64,000 nt of DNA from Saccharomonospora sp. NB11. GTDB taxonomy: Bacteria > Actinomycetota > Actinomycetes > Mycobacteriales > Pseudonocardiaceae. The translations under genes were made by a program, and so were the position numbers. Under the pieces are notes generated by a model, which saw only the letters and a program-made list of their open reading frames with translations, was not told where the DNA came from and did no database searches. Location: the NCBI RefSeq assembly GCF_015910535.1, contig NZ_JACBJG010000007.1, forward strand, positions 1-64,000. The letters are read 5' to 3'. Positions 16,802-25,715 of the stretch are shown in pieces. Positions within the stretch are counted from its first letter, which is position 1. The number at the start of each line of letters is the position of its first letter.

Positions 16802-17383
16802 GTGGCCGATGTACGGGTTCCCTCGCTGAGGAATCGGAACAACACCCAGCGCGATGTCGCAGGGATGACGGAGAACGTGGAGGTACGGCGTAGTGCCCGA
16901 CGTCGTCGGACGGTCACCGCGTACCGGGACGGCGACACGCTCGTGGTCCTGATCCCCGCCACGATGACGAAGGCGGAGGAGAAGCATTGGGTCGCGGAGA
17001 TGCAGCGCAAGCTTCAGCGCTCGGAGAGTCGCCGCGCCAATCCCGCCCGGGCGTCGGACGAGGCCCTGCTGCTGCGCTGCACCCAGCTTTCGCAGCGCTA
17101 CCTCGACGGCACGGCGCAGCCCGCGAGCGTGCGGTGGGTCCCGCCGATGCGGACACGCTGGGCGTCGTGCACACCTGCCGACCGCACGATCCGAGTCAGT
17201 GAACGGCTCCGTGACGTGCCGTCCTGGGTGCTCGATTACGTGCTCGTGCACGAGCTGGCGCATCTGCGGGTGGCCGAGCACAACCGTTCGTTCTGGAACT
17301 TGGTGAAGCGGTATCCCAAGACCGAGCGGGCGATCGGCTACCTGGAAGGGCTTTCGGCGGCGGAGCGGATGGCCCACGCGTGA
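16802..17383 (+). CDS. YgjP-like/WLM-type zinc metallopeptidase
   Basis: A protein of 193 residues (172 from the internal ATG 16865) with the YgjP/SprT-like domain. VEVRRSARRRRTV starts the conserved part, MRTRWASCTPADRTI is the family's central motif, and HELAHLRVAEHNRSFW gives the HExxH zinc site plus the third His ligand. The start is uncertain: GTG 16802 lies 7 bases after TACCTT (16789-16794), which would make it leaderless, whereas ATG 16865 is closer to where the domain begins. The substrate is unknown; it diverges from the ThiF-like gene. Confidence 0.85.
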   Translation: MADVRVPSLRNRNNTQRDVAGMTENVEVRRSARRRRTVTAYRDGDTLVVLIPATMTKAEEKHWVAEMQRKLQRSESRRANPARASDEALLLRCTQLSQRYLDGTAQPASVRWVPPMRTRWASCTPADRTIRVSERLRDVPSWVLDYVLVHELAHLRVAEHNRSFWNLVKRYPKTERAIGYLEGLSAAERMAHA

Positions 17384-17961
17384 GGCGTGAGCAGCAGTGC
17401 GGCGAGCGGGTACGCGCTCGGTGAAATCGCGCGGGTGGATCGTCGCGTTCGCAAGGGGGAGTGAGGTTCAGGTGATCGACGGGAGTGCCAAGCCCGCAGG
17501 TGGGGAGGTGAGTGGGTTCCACGCTGGCTGACCGTGGGCGGGGTGCAGTGCCGGCGAGTGAGTGGTGCGGTTTCTGGTGATCGATGGGCGGGTCGCCGTG
17601 TCTGTCGGCGGGCCCTGAAGTTCGTGGGCGGGCTACGGAGCTGACGCGGCAGGTGGGCCACGTTCAAGGCTGGCCGGTCGACGCGGTCGGGCCGGTCGGC
17701 TGTTGCCGGTCGGCTGTTGGAGGGCACGGTCCCGGTGCGTGGCCTACCCACGACGTGGCCTGACCACGATGGGAGTCCGGTTTCGAAACACGTCGGCTGT
17801 GCGCCTGGAAACGGGCGACTAGGTGCCCGGGCACGCGGCTACACACCGACACGGGTGGCCACATGCGTTGACGCGTGCCTGCGCATGGGCGGCCACACAC
17901 AATCGGTGCTCGGCTGCGTGGCCGGACAGGCTTTCGGCCTGAGACTGGGCGCCGGTCTGGT

Positions 17962-17977
17962 GCTGCCTTAAGGCAGC
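17962..17977. repeat. 16-bp perfect palindrome
   Basis: GCTGCCTTAAGGCAGC reads the same on both strands. It may form a short hairpin near the 3' ends of two convergent transcripts, but has no T tract. Confidence 0.6.
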
Positions 17978-18008
17978 GCTGACCCTGTCCGGGGGCTCTG
18001 ACCTGTCC

Positions 18009-18088
18009 GGCTGCGCTCTTGCCTGGCTGCGCTCTTGCCTGGCTGCGCTCCTGCCTGGGTGCGCTCCTGCCTGGGTGCGCTCCTGCCT
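18009..18088. repeat. Tandem repeat, five 16-bp units
   Basis: Units are GGCTGCGCTCTTGCCT twice, then GGCTGCGCTCCTGCCT, then GGGTGCGCTCCTGCCT twice. They are contiguous, without spacers, so this is a minisatellite and not a CRISPR array. A partial sixth unit (GGGCGCGC) follows. Confidence 0.9.
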
Positions 18089-18243
18089 GGGCGCGCCGCG
18101 GACCGCGTGGTGTTGTCCGGGGCCGGGCCCGGACGCTGCTGCCGCCGGACCGCTCTGCCGCTGCTCGGTGGTGAGGTGACGGATCGCGCCCGTGCTGGAG
18201 ACCGCGCCCGTGCCTGGGGCGACGCAGCCCCAGGCCGGTTGCC

Positions 18244-19725
18244 TCAGTTGTCGCCGCGCGGGCGCTCGTCCCGGTCGTCCTCGCCGTTCGCGGTGCCGTC
18301 TTCGGGGCGGCCGTGCTGGGACGAGTCGGATTCCGTGCTCCCCGACTCGGTGTCCTTGGCGCCGGTGGTGTTCTCGGCGTGGTCGGTGTCCTGGGTGTCC
18401 TGGGTGTCCTGGGTGTCCTTGGCGCGCTCGGCCTTGGCGGCGCGTTCGAGTTCCTCGATGGGGTCGACCCCTCCACTGAGGGCGCCGGTGTCGCCGAGAC
18501 GTTCGGCGAACTCCATCGGGTCGTCGAGATCGTCGGCCGTCGGCATGAGGTCCGGGTGGCTCCAGAGGTTGTCCCTGGCCTGCATCCCGTGCCGATCGCC
18601 CACCAGCTTCCACAGCGCCGATGCCGCTCGCATCCGCCGCGGCCGCAGTTCGAGACCCACCAGCGTGGCGAACGTCTGTTCGGCGGGACCGCCGGTGGCG
18701 CGACGGCGGCGCATCGTCTCCCGCAGGGCGTCCGCGCCGGGGAGTCGATCACCGACCGCATCGGCCACGACGACGTCGACCCACCCCTCCACGAGCGCGA
18801 GCAACGTCTCCAACCTGCCGAGCGCGGCTTGCTGCTCCGGCGTGGTCCGAGGCTCCAGGAGACCGGAGGACATCATCTCTTCGATGCTGGCGGGGTTCGT
18901 CGGGTCGACGCGCCCGGCGAGCTGTTCGAGCGACTCGGTGTCCACCGTGATGCCCGACGCGAACTCCTCGACCGTCGCCAACAGCCGCTGCCGCAGCCAC
19001 GGGACGTGGGCGAAGAGCCGCTGGTGTGCCGCTTCCCGCGCCGCGATGAAGACGAGGACCTCGCTCTTGGGGCGTTCCAGCCCCTCGGTGAACGTCTCGA
19101 TGTTCTTCGGCAGGAGCGCGGACGTGTTCTCCGGGCCGAGGGGAAGGCCCACGTCCGTGGACGTCAACACCTCGGACGCGAGTCCCGCCAGCGCGTTGCC
19201 GAGCTGCGAGCCGAACGCCATCCCGCCCATCTGGCTGACCATGGAGAGCAGCGGCCCGGCCGCCTGCTTCGCCTCCTCGGGCAGTGCCTGCATCCACGCG
19301 CCCGAGACCTGCTTGGCGACCGGATCGCACAGTCGCTGCCACGTGGGCAGTGTCTTGTCGATCCAGTCCCGCGCCGTCCACGCCTTCGTCGTGGTGGCCC
19401 CTGCGGGCAGGATCGTGGCCTCGTCGAGCCACAGTTCCGCGAGGTGAGCGGAGTCGCGCACAGCCGTCTCGTTCGAGCTGTCGCCCGCGGAGAAGCCCAT
19501 CTGGCCCTCGGACCCGAGGCGCTGGAGGGCGATCTGCTTGGCCAGGTCGTAATTCACCGGCCCCGAGGAGCTGCCGGCCTGGCTGAGCATCTGACCGAGC
19601 TGGCTGAGCATCTGCCCCAGCTGCTGGAAGGCGTCGGCGCCTGAGCCGGACTGCCCTCCCGACGAGTCGTTGTCGCGACCTTTGTCGGGATCGGGCAGGC
19701 CGAAGCCGAACGGTGGGTTGCTCAT
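18244..19725 (-). CDS. Zinc-dependent metalloprotease, DUF2342/zincin_2 family
   Basis: A 493-residue protein. The N-terminus MSNPPFGFGLPDPDKG is followed by a Gln/Ser-rich linker with repeated QLGQMLSQ. The core includes the family segments SQMGGMAFGSQLG and AAREAAHQRLFAHVPWLRQR, where the zincin_2 active-site helix lies; the exact zinc ligands are not certain from reading. The last 70 residues are acidic and low complexity, with four DTQ/DT units encoded by a 9-bp repeat (about 18385-18421). ATG 19725 fits the conserved start. It diverges from the PDZ/Lon-like gene, as in mycobacteria (Rv3195/Rv3194c region). Confidence 0.85.
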   Translation of the reverse strand: MSNPPFGFGLPDPDKGRDNDSSGGQSGSGADAFQQLGQMLSQLGQMLSQAGSSSGPVNYDLAKQIALQRLGSEGQMGFSAGDSSNETAVRDSAHLAELWLDEATILPAGATTTKAWTARDWIDKTLPTWQRLCDPVAKQVSGAWMQALPEEAKQAAGPLLSMVSQMGGMAFGSQLGNALAGLASEVLTSTDVGLPLGPENTSALLPKNIETFTEGLERPKSEVLVFIAAREAAHQRLFAHVPWLRQRLLATVEEFASGITVDTESLEQLAGRVDPTNPASIEEMMSSGLLEPRTTPEQQAALGRLETLLALVEGWVDVVVADAVGDRLPGADALRETMRRRRATGGPAEQTFATLVGLELRPRRMRAASALWKLVGDRHGMQARDNLWSHPDLMPTADDLDDPMEFAERLGDTGALSGGVDPIEELERAAKAERAKDTQDTQDTQDTDHAENTTGAKDTESGSTESDSSQHGRPEDGTANGEDDRDERPRGDN

Positions 19726-19817
19726 ATACACCACCGTACGCGGATCGGGGCACGCGCGGAGAAACGGACCGTGACGCCCGTGACGTGCACATGTGGGCCG
19801 GTCCGTAGGCTGGTCGC

Positions 19818-20978
19818 GTGAGTGACTCCCCGGACAAGGCAGCGCGCACCGAGCCCACCGAGGACTCCGCCCGACCGGCCGTCGGCACGCTCGGGCACAG
19901 CGGGGGAACAGAAGCCACGTCGGAGCGGGCACGGCGGAATCGGCGCCGGCTCAGCAGACGCGGCTGGACCATGCTGGCCAGCGGTGTCCTCGTGATCACG
20001 TTCGCGCTGGTGGGGGCCTTCGTGCGGGTTCCCTACGTCGCTCTGGGGCCGGGGCCGACGTACGACACGCTCGGGGCGGTCGACGGCACCGAGGTCATCC
20101 GGATCGACGGCGAGCGGACGTATCCCACCGGCGGTGAGCTGCGGATGACCACGGTCGCGCTCAACGACAACATGACGTTGTTCGGTGCGTTGGGCATGTG
20201 GTTGAGCGGACGGTACGCGCTCGCGCCTCGGGAGGAGTACTTCCGGCCCGGCCAGTCCGAGGAGGAAGTGCGTCAGGAGAACCTCCGTCAGTTCCAGGAC
20301 TCGCAGAGCAACGCCGAGGTGGCGGCCCTGCGCAAGCTCGGTCACCCCGTGGAGGTCGTGGTCGACCAGGTGGTGGAGGACAGCCCCGCCGCCGACGTCC
20401 TCGAACCCGGCGACCGGATCGTCGAGGTCGACGGCACCGAGGTGGCCGACTCGGACGCGGTGCGGGAGGTGCTGGGCAAGACCCGCCCCGGACAGACGGT
20501 GTCGGTGACCTTCCAACGCGGTGATGACGTCGAGCGCACGGAGAAGGTGACGCTGGCTCAGCACCCCGAGGCGTCGTTCGGGTTTCTGGGAATCCAGCCC
20601 ACCGACAACGTCGACGTCCCGTTCGACGTGGAGATCGCGCTGGAGGACGTCGGTGGGCCCTCCGCAGGCCTGATGTTCACGCTCGCGATCGTGGACGAGC
20701 TCACGCCGGGCCAGTTGACCGGAGGCAAGCACATCGCGGGGACGGGAACGATCGACGCGAAGGGCAACGTCGGCCCGATCGGAGGCATCCCGTTCAAGCT
20801 CGTGGCCGCGCACGAGGCCGGGGCGACCGTCTTCCTCGTGCCCGAGGACAACTGCGGTGAGGCTGTGGCCGCCGCCCCGGAGGGCCTCACTCTCGTGCGG
20901 GTCGCCACGTTGGACGACGCGATCGAGGCGTTGGAGGCGCTGGCCGACGACCGGCCGGTCACCACGTGCGGGCAGTGA
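19818..20978 (+). CDS. PDZ-domain S16 (Lon-like) serine protease, membrane anchored
   Basis: A 386-residue protein: a charged cytoplasmic start, one membrane helix (about residues 51-75), a PDZ domain (about 170-250), and a C-terminal Lon-type proteolytic domain. The Ser nucleophile is in GGPSAGLMF and the Lys partner in FKLVAAHEAG, a Ser/Lys dyad. The protease domain is outside the membrane and no ATPase is present, so it is ATP-independent. GTG 19818 lies 6 bases after TAGGCT (19806-19811), a leaderless-type start. It resembles M. tuberculosis Rv3194c. Targets are unknown. Confidence 0.92.
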   Translation: MSDSPDKAARTEPTEDSARPAVGTLGHSGGTEATSERARRNRRRLSRRGWTMLASGVLVITFALVGAFVRVPYVALGPGPTYDTLGAVDGTEVIRIDGERTYPTGGELRMTTVALNDNMTLFGALGMWLSGRYALAPREEYFRPGQSEEEVRQENLRQFQDSQSNAEVAALRKLGHPVEVVVDQVVEDSPAADVLEPGDRIVEVDGTEVADSDAVREVLGKTRPGQTVSVTFQRGDDVERTEKVTLAQHPEASFGFLGIQPTDNVDVPFDVEIALEDVGGPSAGLMFTLAIVDELTPGQLTGGKHIAGTGTIDAKGNVGPIGGIPFKLVAAHEAGATVFLVPEDNCGEAVAAAPEGLTLVRVATLDDAIEALEALADDRPVTTCGQ

Positions 20979-21049
20979 GCGGCCACCAGGCGCGCGGTCC
21001 GGCCGCCGACCGTTCGTCGACCTGCCGACGGACCGCGCGCCCGTGATCG

Positions 21050-21628
21050 TCAGGGCTGCAGTGTCGCTCGCAGTGCCTCGATGAGGTTGGGTGCGAGGTC
21101 GGGGCTTTCGACGAGCTCGTCGGGAGCGTCGGGATCGTCGCTGCCGGGCGCTCCGCCGCGCAGTCGCATCACGCAGGAGGCCGTGCCCTCGCGGAGGACG
21201 GCGGCCACGATTCGGGCCTCCGTGCGACGCGGGTGATCGGCCGCTGCCTGACGGAGGCGGTCGAGGTCCTCGGTGCTGACGTCGCCCTCGGCGCCCGCGA
21301 GGTCGGGCAGCTCCGACTCCGCGTCGGGCGGGAGCACGATGATCTCCTGGGCGAGTGCGCAGCCGTGCACGGCCTCGGGCCAGGCGATCCGGCCGAGCGC
21401 CTCCGCGAGGTCGCCGTCGGGCAACGCGTCCTGTGCGACCGGGGTGAACTCGCTGTCCTGGTCGAGCTGGTCGGCGAGTTCGGGCTGTTCGCGCAGGATG
21501 TCCGCCGTCGGCACCAGGGCGAACAGCTGCGGCTGTTGGTCCCAGCCTCCGCTCGCGACGAACTCCTCGACCTCACGGGCCAACGCGGCTACTCTTCCGG
21601 GACCTGCCGGGTTCTCGCTCTCCGTCAT
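21050..21628 (-). CDS. PPA1309 family protein
   Basis: A 192-residue actinobacterial conserved protein of the PPA1309 family. Recognisable parts are WDQQPQLFALVPTADILRE, IAWPEAVHGCALAQEIIVLP and TEARIVAAVLREGTASCVMR. No catalytic motif is evident. ATG 21628 is chosen; the frame is open upstream to 22249 only as antisense of UPF0182. It diverges from the UPF0182 gene, a pairing common in actinobacteria. Function unknown. Confidence 0.85.
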   Translation of the reverse strand: MTESENPAGPGRVAALAREVEEFVASGGWDQQPQLFALVPTADILREQPELADQLDQDSEFTPVAQDALPDGDLAEALGRIAWPEAVHGCALAQEIIVLPPDAESELPDLAGAEGDVSTEDLDRLRQAAADHPRRTEARIVAAVLREGTASCVMRLRGGAPGSDDPDAPDELVESPDLAPNLIEALRATLQP

Positions 21629-21782
21629 GGAGCCATCCTGGCAGGTCGCGGGCGGGCTCCTGCGCGGCGCCCGATTTGGGGGGCTTCGGGAACTCAGGTC
21701 GCGGTCCGTACAGTTACATAAAAGGGACGCTCGCAGGTCCGCGCCCTGACAACGACAGTCTTGACCACGGGGAGTGTGCGTA

Positions 21783-24740
21783 GTGGCCACCCGGCCCCCA
21801 GCCAGCCTGCCGAAACTCTCTCGGCGAGCCCGCGTGCTGCTGATCATCGCGGCCGTCATCGTTCTTCTGCTCCTGCTCGGTGCCCGCTTGCTGGACACGT
21901 ACGTGGACTGGCTGTGGTACGGCGAGGTGGAGGCGCGCAACGTCTTCACCACGGTGCTGCTCACGCGCGTGGCGTTGTTCTTCGGCACGGGCATCCTGGT
22001 GGGCGGTCTGCTCGGGCTGAGCCTGTGGTTGGCGTACCGCACGCGTCCGGTGTTCGTGCCGGTGTCGAGCACCGACGACCCGCTGGCGCGGTACCGGACC
22101 GTCATCGCGGCGCGCACGAAGCTCTTCGGCATCGGCATCCCGGTCGCCACCGGCCTCATCGCGGGCGTGAGCGGCCAGAGCAACTGGGAAGTCGTGCAGA
22201 TGTGGCTGAACGGCACCGAGTTCAACAGGACGGACCCGGTGTTCGGCAAGGACGCGAGCTTCTACACGTTCGACCTGCCGTTCTACGGCTGGTTGCTCGG
22301 CTGGGTCTTCGTGGCCCTGGTCGTGTCGTTCTTCGGTGCCGCCATCACGCACTACCTGTTCGGTGGCATCCGGCTCGCCGGTCGTGGTGGTCAGGTGTCG
22401 AGCGCGGCGCGCGTGCACCTGCTCGTGCTCGTCGGTGTGTTCGTGCTGTTCAAGGCCCTGGAGTACTTCCTCGACCGGTACCAGCTCCTGCAGTCCGGGC
22501 GTAACGACCTCTTCACCGGTGCCGCCTACACCGACCTGCACGCGGCCATGCCGGCGAAGCTGATCCTGCTGTGCATTTCGGTGCTGTGTGCCATCGCGTT
22601 CTTCGCGGGTGCGTTCCTGCGCAACATCCAGCTCCCGGCCATCGCGCTCGTGCTGCTGTTGCTGTCCGGGTTGATCCTGGGTGTCGCGTGGCCCGCGGTG
22701 CTGGAGCAGTTCTCCGTGCGGCCGAACGCGAACGAGAAGGAAGCCCAGTCGATCGAGTACAACATGGAGGCGACGAAGTTCGCCTACCAGCTCGACCCGG
22801 ACCACGTGGACCTGCGGGAGGACTACACCGGCAACACGTCCGCGTCGCCTGAGGAGATCCGGTCGGACTCGGGCACGATCCCGAACATCCGCCTGCTCGA
22901 CCCCAACGTGTTGAGCTCGACCTTCACCCAGCGCGTCGGTCGGGAGAACTTCTACGGGTTCCCCAAGAAGCTCGACATCGACCGCTACACGGTGAACGGC
23001 GAGGAACAGGCCTACATCGTGGCGGCGAAGGAGATCAACACCAACGGTCTGGCGGAGAACCAGCAGACCTGGATCAACCGCCACCTGGTGTACACCCACG
23101 GCAACGGCTTCGTCGCCGCTCCGGGCAACACGATCGACCGCGCTCTCGAGGACGCCAACAGCGACGGCGGTTACCCGCTCGCCCGCACGAGCGACACCCA
23201 GAACCCCGAGGGCGCCGGTATCCGCGTCGACGAGCCGCGCATCTACTACGGCGAACTGGCCCTGGACTACGCGATCGTGGGCGGCACGCCGGGGCAGGCG
23301 CCGGGTGAGTACGACACGGCCACCGACCGGAGCTACCTGTACAAGGGCAAGGGCGGCGTGCCGATCGACAACCTGTTCAACAGGTTGGTCTTCGCCGCGC
23401 AGTACGGCGAGCGCAACATCCTGTTCTCCGACCAGATCAGCGACGGCGCGAAGATCATGTACCACCGCGACCCCAGGGAGCGGGTGGAGAAGGTCGCGCC
23501 GTGGTTGACCGTCGACGGCGACCCGTATCCGGCCGTGATCGACGGGCGCATCCAGTGGATCGTCGACGGCTACACGACGCTGAACAACTTCCCGTACTCC
23601 CAGCAGACGTCGCTGGGTGGCGCCACGGAGGACTCGCTGACCGGCGTGGCTCGGCAGCAGGACAACCGGATCAACTACATCCGCAACTCCGTCAAGGCCA
23701 CCGTCGACGCGTTCGACGGCACGGTGACCCTGTACGAGATGGACGAGAACGACCCGGTTCTCAAGACGTGGATGAAGACGTTCCCGGGGCTGGTCGAGCC
23801 GAACGAGAAGATCAGCGACGAGCTGCGGGCGCACCTGCGATACCCGGAGGACATGTTCAAGGTCCAGCGCGAGCTGTTGACGAAGTACCACGTCAAGAAC
23901 GCGCAGGAGTTCTACTCGACCCAGACCTTCTGGAACGTCCCGCAGGACCCGACCAAGGAAGGCGGGCTCGACCCGAACTCCGACACGGCCAACCAGCCGC
24001 CGTACTACATCTACGCGCAGTCGCCGGGACAAGACAAGCCGACGTTCCAGATCACCAGCGCGTTGACGCCGCTGGCACGTCAGTACCTGGCGGCGTGGGT
24101 GACGGTGTCCTCCGATCCGCAGGACTACGGCAAGATGACGGTGCTCAAGCTGCCCACGGGCGGTGGGCAGCAGTTGGAAGGCCCGGTGCAGGTCCAGAAC
24201 GCCTTCCAGAGCAACCCGAAGTTCACCCAGGACCGGACACTGCTGGGCAACCAGAGCGTCGACATCATCTACGGCAACCTGCTGACGTTGCCGGTCGCGG
24301 GTGGCTTCCTCTACGTCGAGCCGGTCTACATCCAACAGCGGAACGCGCAGAGCTATCCGCAGCTCGCGCGAGTGCTGGTGTCGTACGGGGGCCGCATCGG
24401 TGTCGCTTCGACGCTGAACGAGGCGTTGGACGAGGTGTTCGGTGAGGGCACCGGCGAGGCTGCCACCGGGCCGGCCGAGGACAGTGAGGGCGACGGCGCG
24501 CCCGATGACACCGAGCAACAGCAACCGCCGAACCAGGACGGCAACGAGCAGTCGACGCCGCCGCCGAGCGGTGGCACCGGCGACGCCGATGTCGATCAGG
24601 CCGTGGCGGACATCCAGGCCGCGCTGGAGAAGTTGAGGAAGGCGCAGCGCTCGGGCGACTTCGCCGCCCAGGGTGAGGCGTTGAAGGAACTCGACGACGC
24701 CGCTGCCCGCTACGAGAAGCTCACGGGGTCGGGGAACTGA
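21783..24740 (+). CDS. UPF0182 family large membrane protein
   Basis: A 985-residue protein. About seven membrane helices occupy the first 320 residues, beginning with ARVLLIIAAVIVLLLLLGA. A large extracytoplasmic domain follows with family segments such as NIRLLDPNVLSSTF, TYTHG-like LVYTHGNGFVAAPGN and DEPRIYYGEL. The C-terminus (from about 890) is a Glu/Gln/Pro-rich linker and a helical tail. GTG 21783 has GGGGAG 8 bases upstream; GTG 21774 is the alternative. The family (M. tuberculosis Rv3193c and Rv0064) has no known function; a cell-envelope role is inferred. Confidence 0.93.
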   Translation: MATRPPASLPKLSRRARVLLIIAAVIVLLLLLGARLLDTYVDWLWYGEVEARNVFTTVLLTRVALFFGTGILVGGLLGLSLWLAYRTRPVFVPVSSTDDPLARYRTVIAARTKLFGIGIPVATGLIAGVSGQSNWEVVQMWLNGTEFNRTDPVFGKDASFYTFDLPFYGWLLGWVFVALVVSFFGAAITHYLFGGIRLAGRGGQVSSAARVHLLVLVGVFVLFKALEYFLDRYQLLQSGRNDLFTGAAYTDLHAAMPAKLILLCISVLCAIAFFAGAFLRNIQLPAIALVLLLLSGLILGVAWPAVLEQFSVRPNANEKEAQSIEYNMEATKFAYQLDPDHVDLREDYTGNTSASPEEIRSDSGTIPNIRLLDPNVLSSTFTQRVGRENFYGFPKKLDIDRYTVNGEEQAYIVAAKEINTNGLAENQQTWINRHLVYTHGNGFVAAPGNTIDRALEDANSDGGYPLARTSDTQNPEGAGIRVDEPRIYYGELALDYAIVGGTPGQAPGEYDTATDRSYLYKGKGGVPIDNLFNRLVFAAQYGERNILFSDQISDGAKIMYHRDPRERVEKVAPWLTVDGDPYPAVIDGRIQWIVDGYTTLNNFPYSQQTSLGGATEDSLTGVARQQDNRINYIRNSVKATVDAFDGTVTLYEMDENDPVLKTWMKTFPGLVEPNEKISDELRAHLRYPEDMFKVQRELLTKYHVKNAQEFYSTQTFWNVPQDPTKEGGLDPNSDTANQPPYYIYAQSPGQDKPTFQITSALTPLARQYLAAWVTVSSDPQDYGKMTVLKLPTGGGQQLEGPVQVQNAFQSNPKFTQDRTLLGNQSVDIIYGNLLTLPVAGGFLYVEPVYIQQRNAQSYPQLARVLVSYGGRIGVASTLNEALDEVFGEGTGEAATGPAEDSEGDGAPDDTEQQQPPNQDGNEQSTPPPSGGTGDADVDQAVADIQAALEKLRKAQRSGDFAAQGEALKELDDAAARYEKLTGSGN

Positions 24741-24794
24741 TCCTTGTGATCTAGGGGACACCCACTTTGCGTCGGGCCTCGCGTCTGGCGTAGA

Positions 24795-24809
24795 GTCGGT
24801 GTCACCGAC
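24795..24809. repeat. 15-bp inverted repeat
   Basis: GTCGGTG-T-CACCGAC is a perfect 7-bp inverted repeat 54 bases after the UPF0182 stop. A CCCCCG-AAAA-CGGGGG hairpin follows at 24844-24859. Either may end the UPF0182 transcript, but no T tract follows. Confidence 0.4.
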
Positions 24810-24872
24810 AAGGTGAGAGCCACGGCAAACACCTTCCCGGGACCCCCCGAAAACGGGGGAAACGGGATGTGA

Positions 24873-24878
24873 TAGAGT
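24873..24878 (+). promoter_or_regulatory. Possible -10 of tRNA-fMet gene
   Basis: TAGAGT lies 14 bases before the tRNA. No clear -35 is visible. Confidence 0.35.
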
Positions 24879-24892
24879 GGTAATCACAACGA

Positions 24893-24969
24893 CGCGGGGT
24901 GGAGCAGCTCGGTAGCTCGCTGGGCTCATAACCCAGAGGTCGCAGGTTCGAATCCTGTCCCCGCTACCA
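24893..24969 (+). tRNA. Initiator tRNA-Met (CAT)
   Basis: A 77-base cloverleaf with CAT anticodon in CTGGG-CTCATAA-CCCAG. The three G:C pairs next to the anticodon loop, and the unpaired first position (C1 with T72), mark it as the initiator tRNA. The 3' CCA is encoded (24967-24969). Confidence 0.96.
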
Positions 24970-24973
24970 CCAC

Positions 24974-25006
24974 ACGAAGGCCCGGATCAATGATCCGGGC
25001 CTTCGT
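24974..25006 (+). terminator. Terminator after tRNA-fMet
   Basis: ACGAAGGCCCGGATCA (24974-24989) and TGATCCGGGCCTTCGT (24991-25006) form a 15-16-bp stem directly after the tRNA. There is no long T run, as is common in high-GC genomes. Confidence 0.8.
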
Positions 25007-25108
25007 CGTGTGTTCACCCTGGTGCGCAGGGTGAACCACGTGTTCCATTGTGGACGGGTTCCTTGACCACTGTGGACAGATCCTGATTTTCGTGGCACGG
25101 TAGAGAGC

Positions 25109-25609
25109 GTGTCCGATTTGAACGCAACTGCCGCAGCACTGCTTGGTTTGCTCCACGACGGTCCGGCTACCGGTGGCGAACTCGTCGCGGCGGCTGAGGA
25201 ACGATTCGGCACGTTCTTCAGCGTCACGAGGAGCCAGGTCTACCGGGAGCTCCCCGCCCTGCACAAGGAGGGCTACGTCCGGCTCGGCAAGCAAGGACCA
25301 CGCTCGAGCCAGCAGTACGTCCTCACGGCCGCGGGCAAGAAGGCCTTCAAGGCCTGGCTGACGACGACGTCCGCACCCGATCACCTACGGAGTCCGTTGA
25401 TCCTCCGCCTGGTGAACTCCGGTGTGCTGACGCCGAAGCAGCGCGCCAACCTCTTCGAGTCGGCTCGCGAGACCTACAAGGCCGAACTCGACGAGGCGAG
25501 GGCCGCGGTCAAGGCCGCCGCCGACCCGGTCGAGAAGGCGGTCGCCGAGTTCGGGCAGGCGCACGCGCGGGCGGCTCTGAAGCTGCTCGACGCCGTGTCC
25601 TCCGCTTGA
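25109..25609 (+). CDS. PadR family transcriptional regulator
   Basis: A 166-residue PadR-type regulator. The winged helix spans about residues 5-80: [14 protein letters not shown], then [20 protein letters not shown], with the wing [13 protein letters not shown]-terminal helical dimerisation part (residues 90-166) follows. GTG 25109 fits the family start. TTGACC (25063-25068) and ATTTTC (17-base spacer) could be its promoter, with a DnaA-box-like TGTGGACAG inside. Target and signal are unknown. Confidence 0.88.
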   Translation: MSDLNATAAALLGLLHDGPATGGELVAAAEERFGTFFSVTRSQVYRELPALHKEGYVRLGKQGPRSSQQYVLTAAGKKAFKAWLTTTSAPDHLRSPLILRLVNSGVLTPKQRANLFESARETYKAELDEARAAVKAAADPVEKAVAEFGQAHARAALKLLDAVSSA

Positions 25610-25715
25610 TACCTCGGCGCGCTCGGCGCAGCAGCACGCCGAGCGAACACGGGTACGGCGAGTCGAAGCGACCGCCCGGGAAGCGGTCGCTCGATTTGCC
25701 GTAACCTTGTGTTTT

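Larger units (their letters stand above)
17384..18243. other. Non-coding stretch, 860 bp
   Basis: No convincing gene. Open frames here lack coding signals or read through repeats. It contains a 16-bp perfect palindrome (17962-17977) and a five-copy 16-bp tandem repeat (18009-18088). It separates two convergent genes. Confidence 0.6.

Noticed and set aside
18009-18088. Possible CRISPR array
   Set aside because: The repeats are contiguous with no spacers and no cas genes are near.
18035-19447. 470-codon open frame on the plus strand
   Set aside because: It begins inside the minisatellite and is antisense to the DUF2342 gene.
21714-24929. 1071-codon open frame on the minus strand
   Set aside because: Antisense of the UPF0182 gene, low complexity (Val/Arg/Leu/His-rich), no domain.
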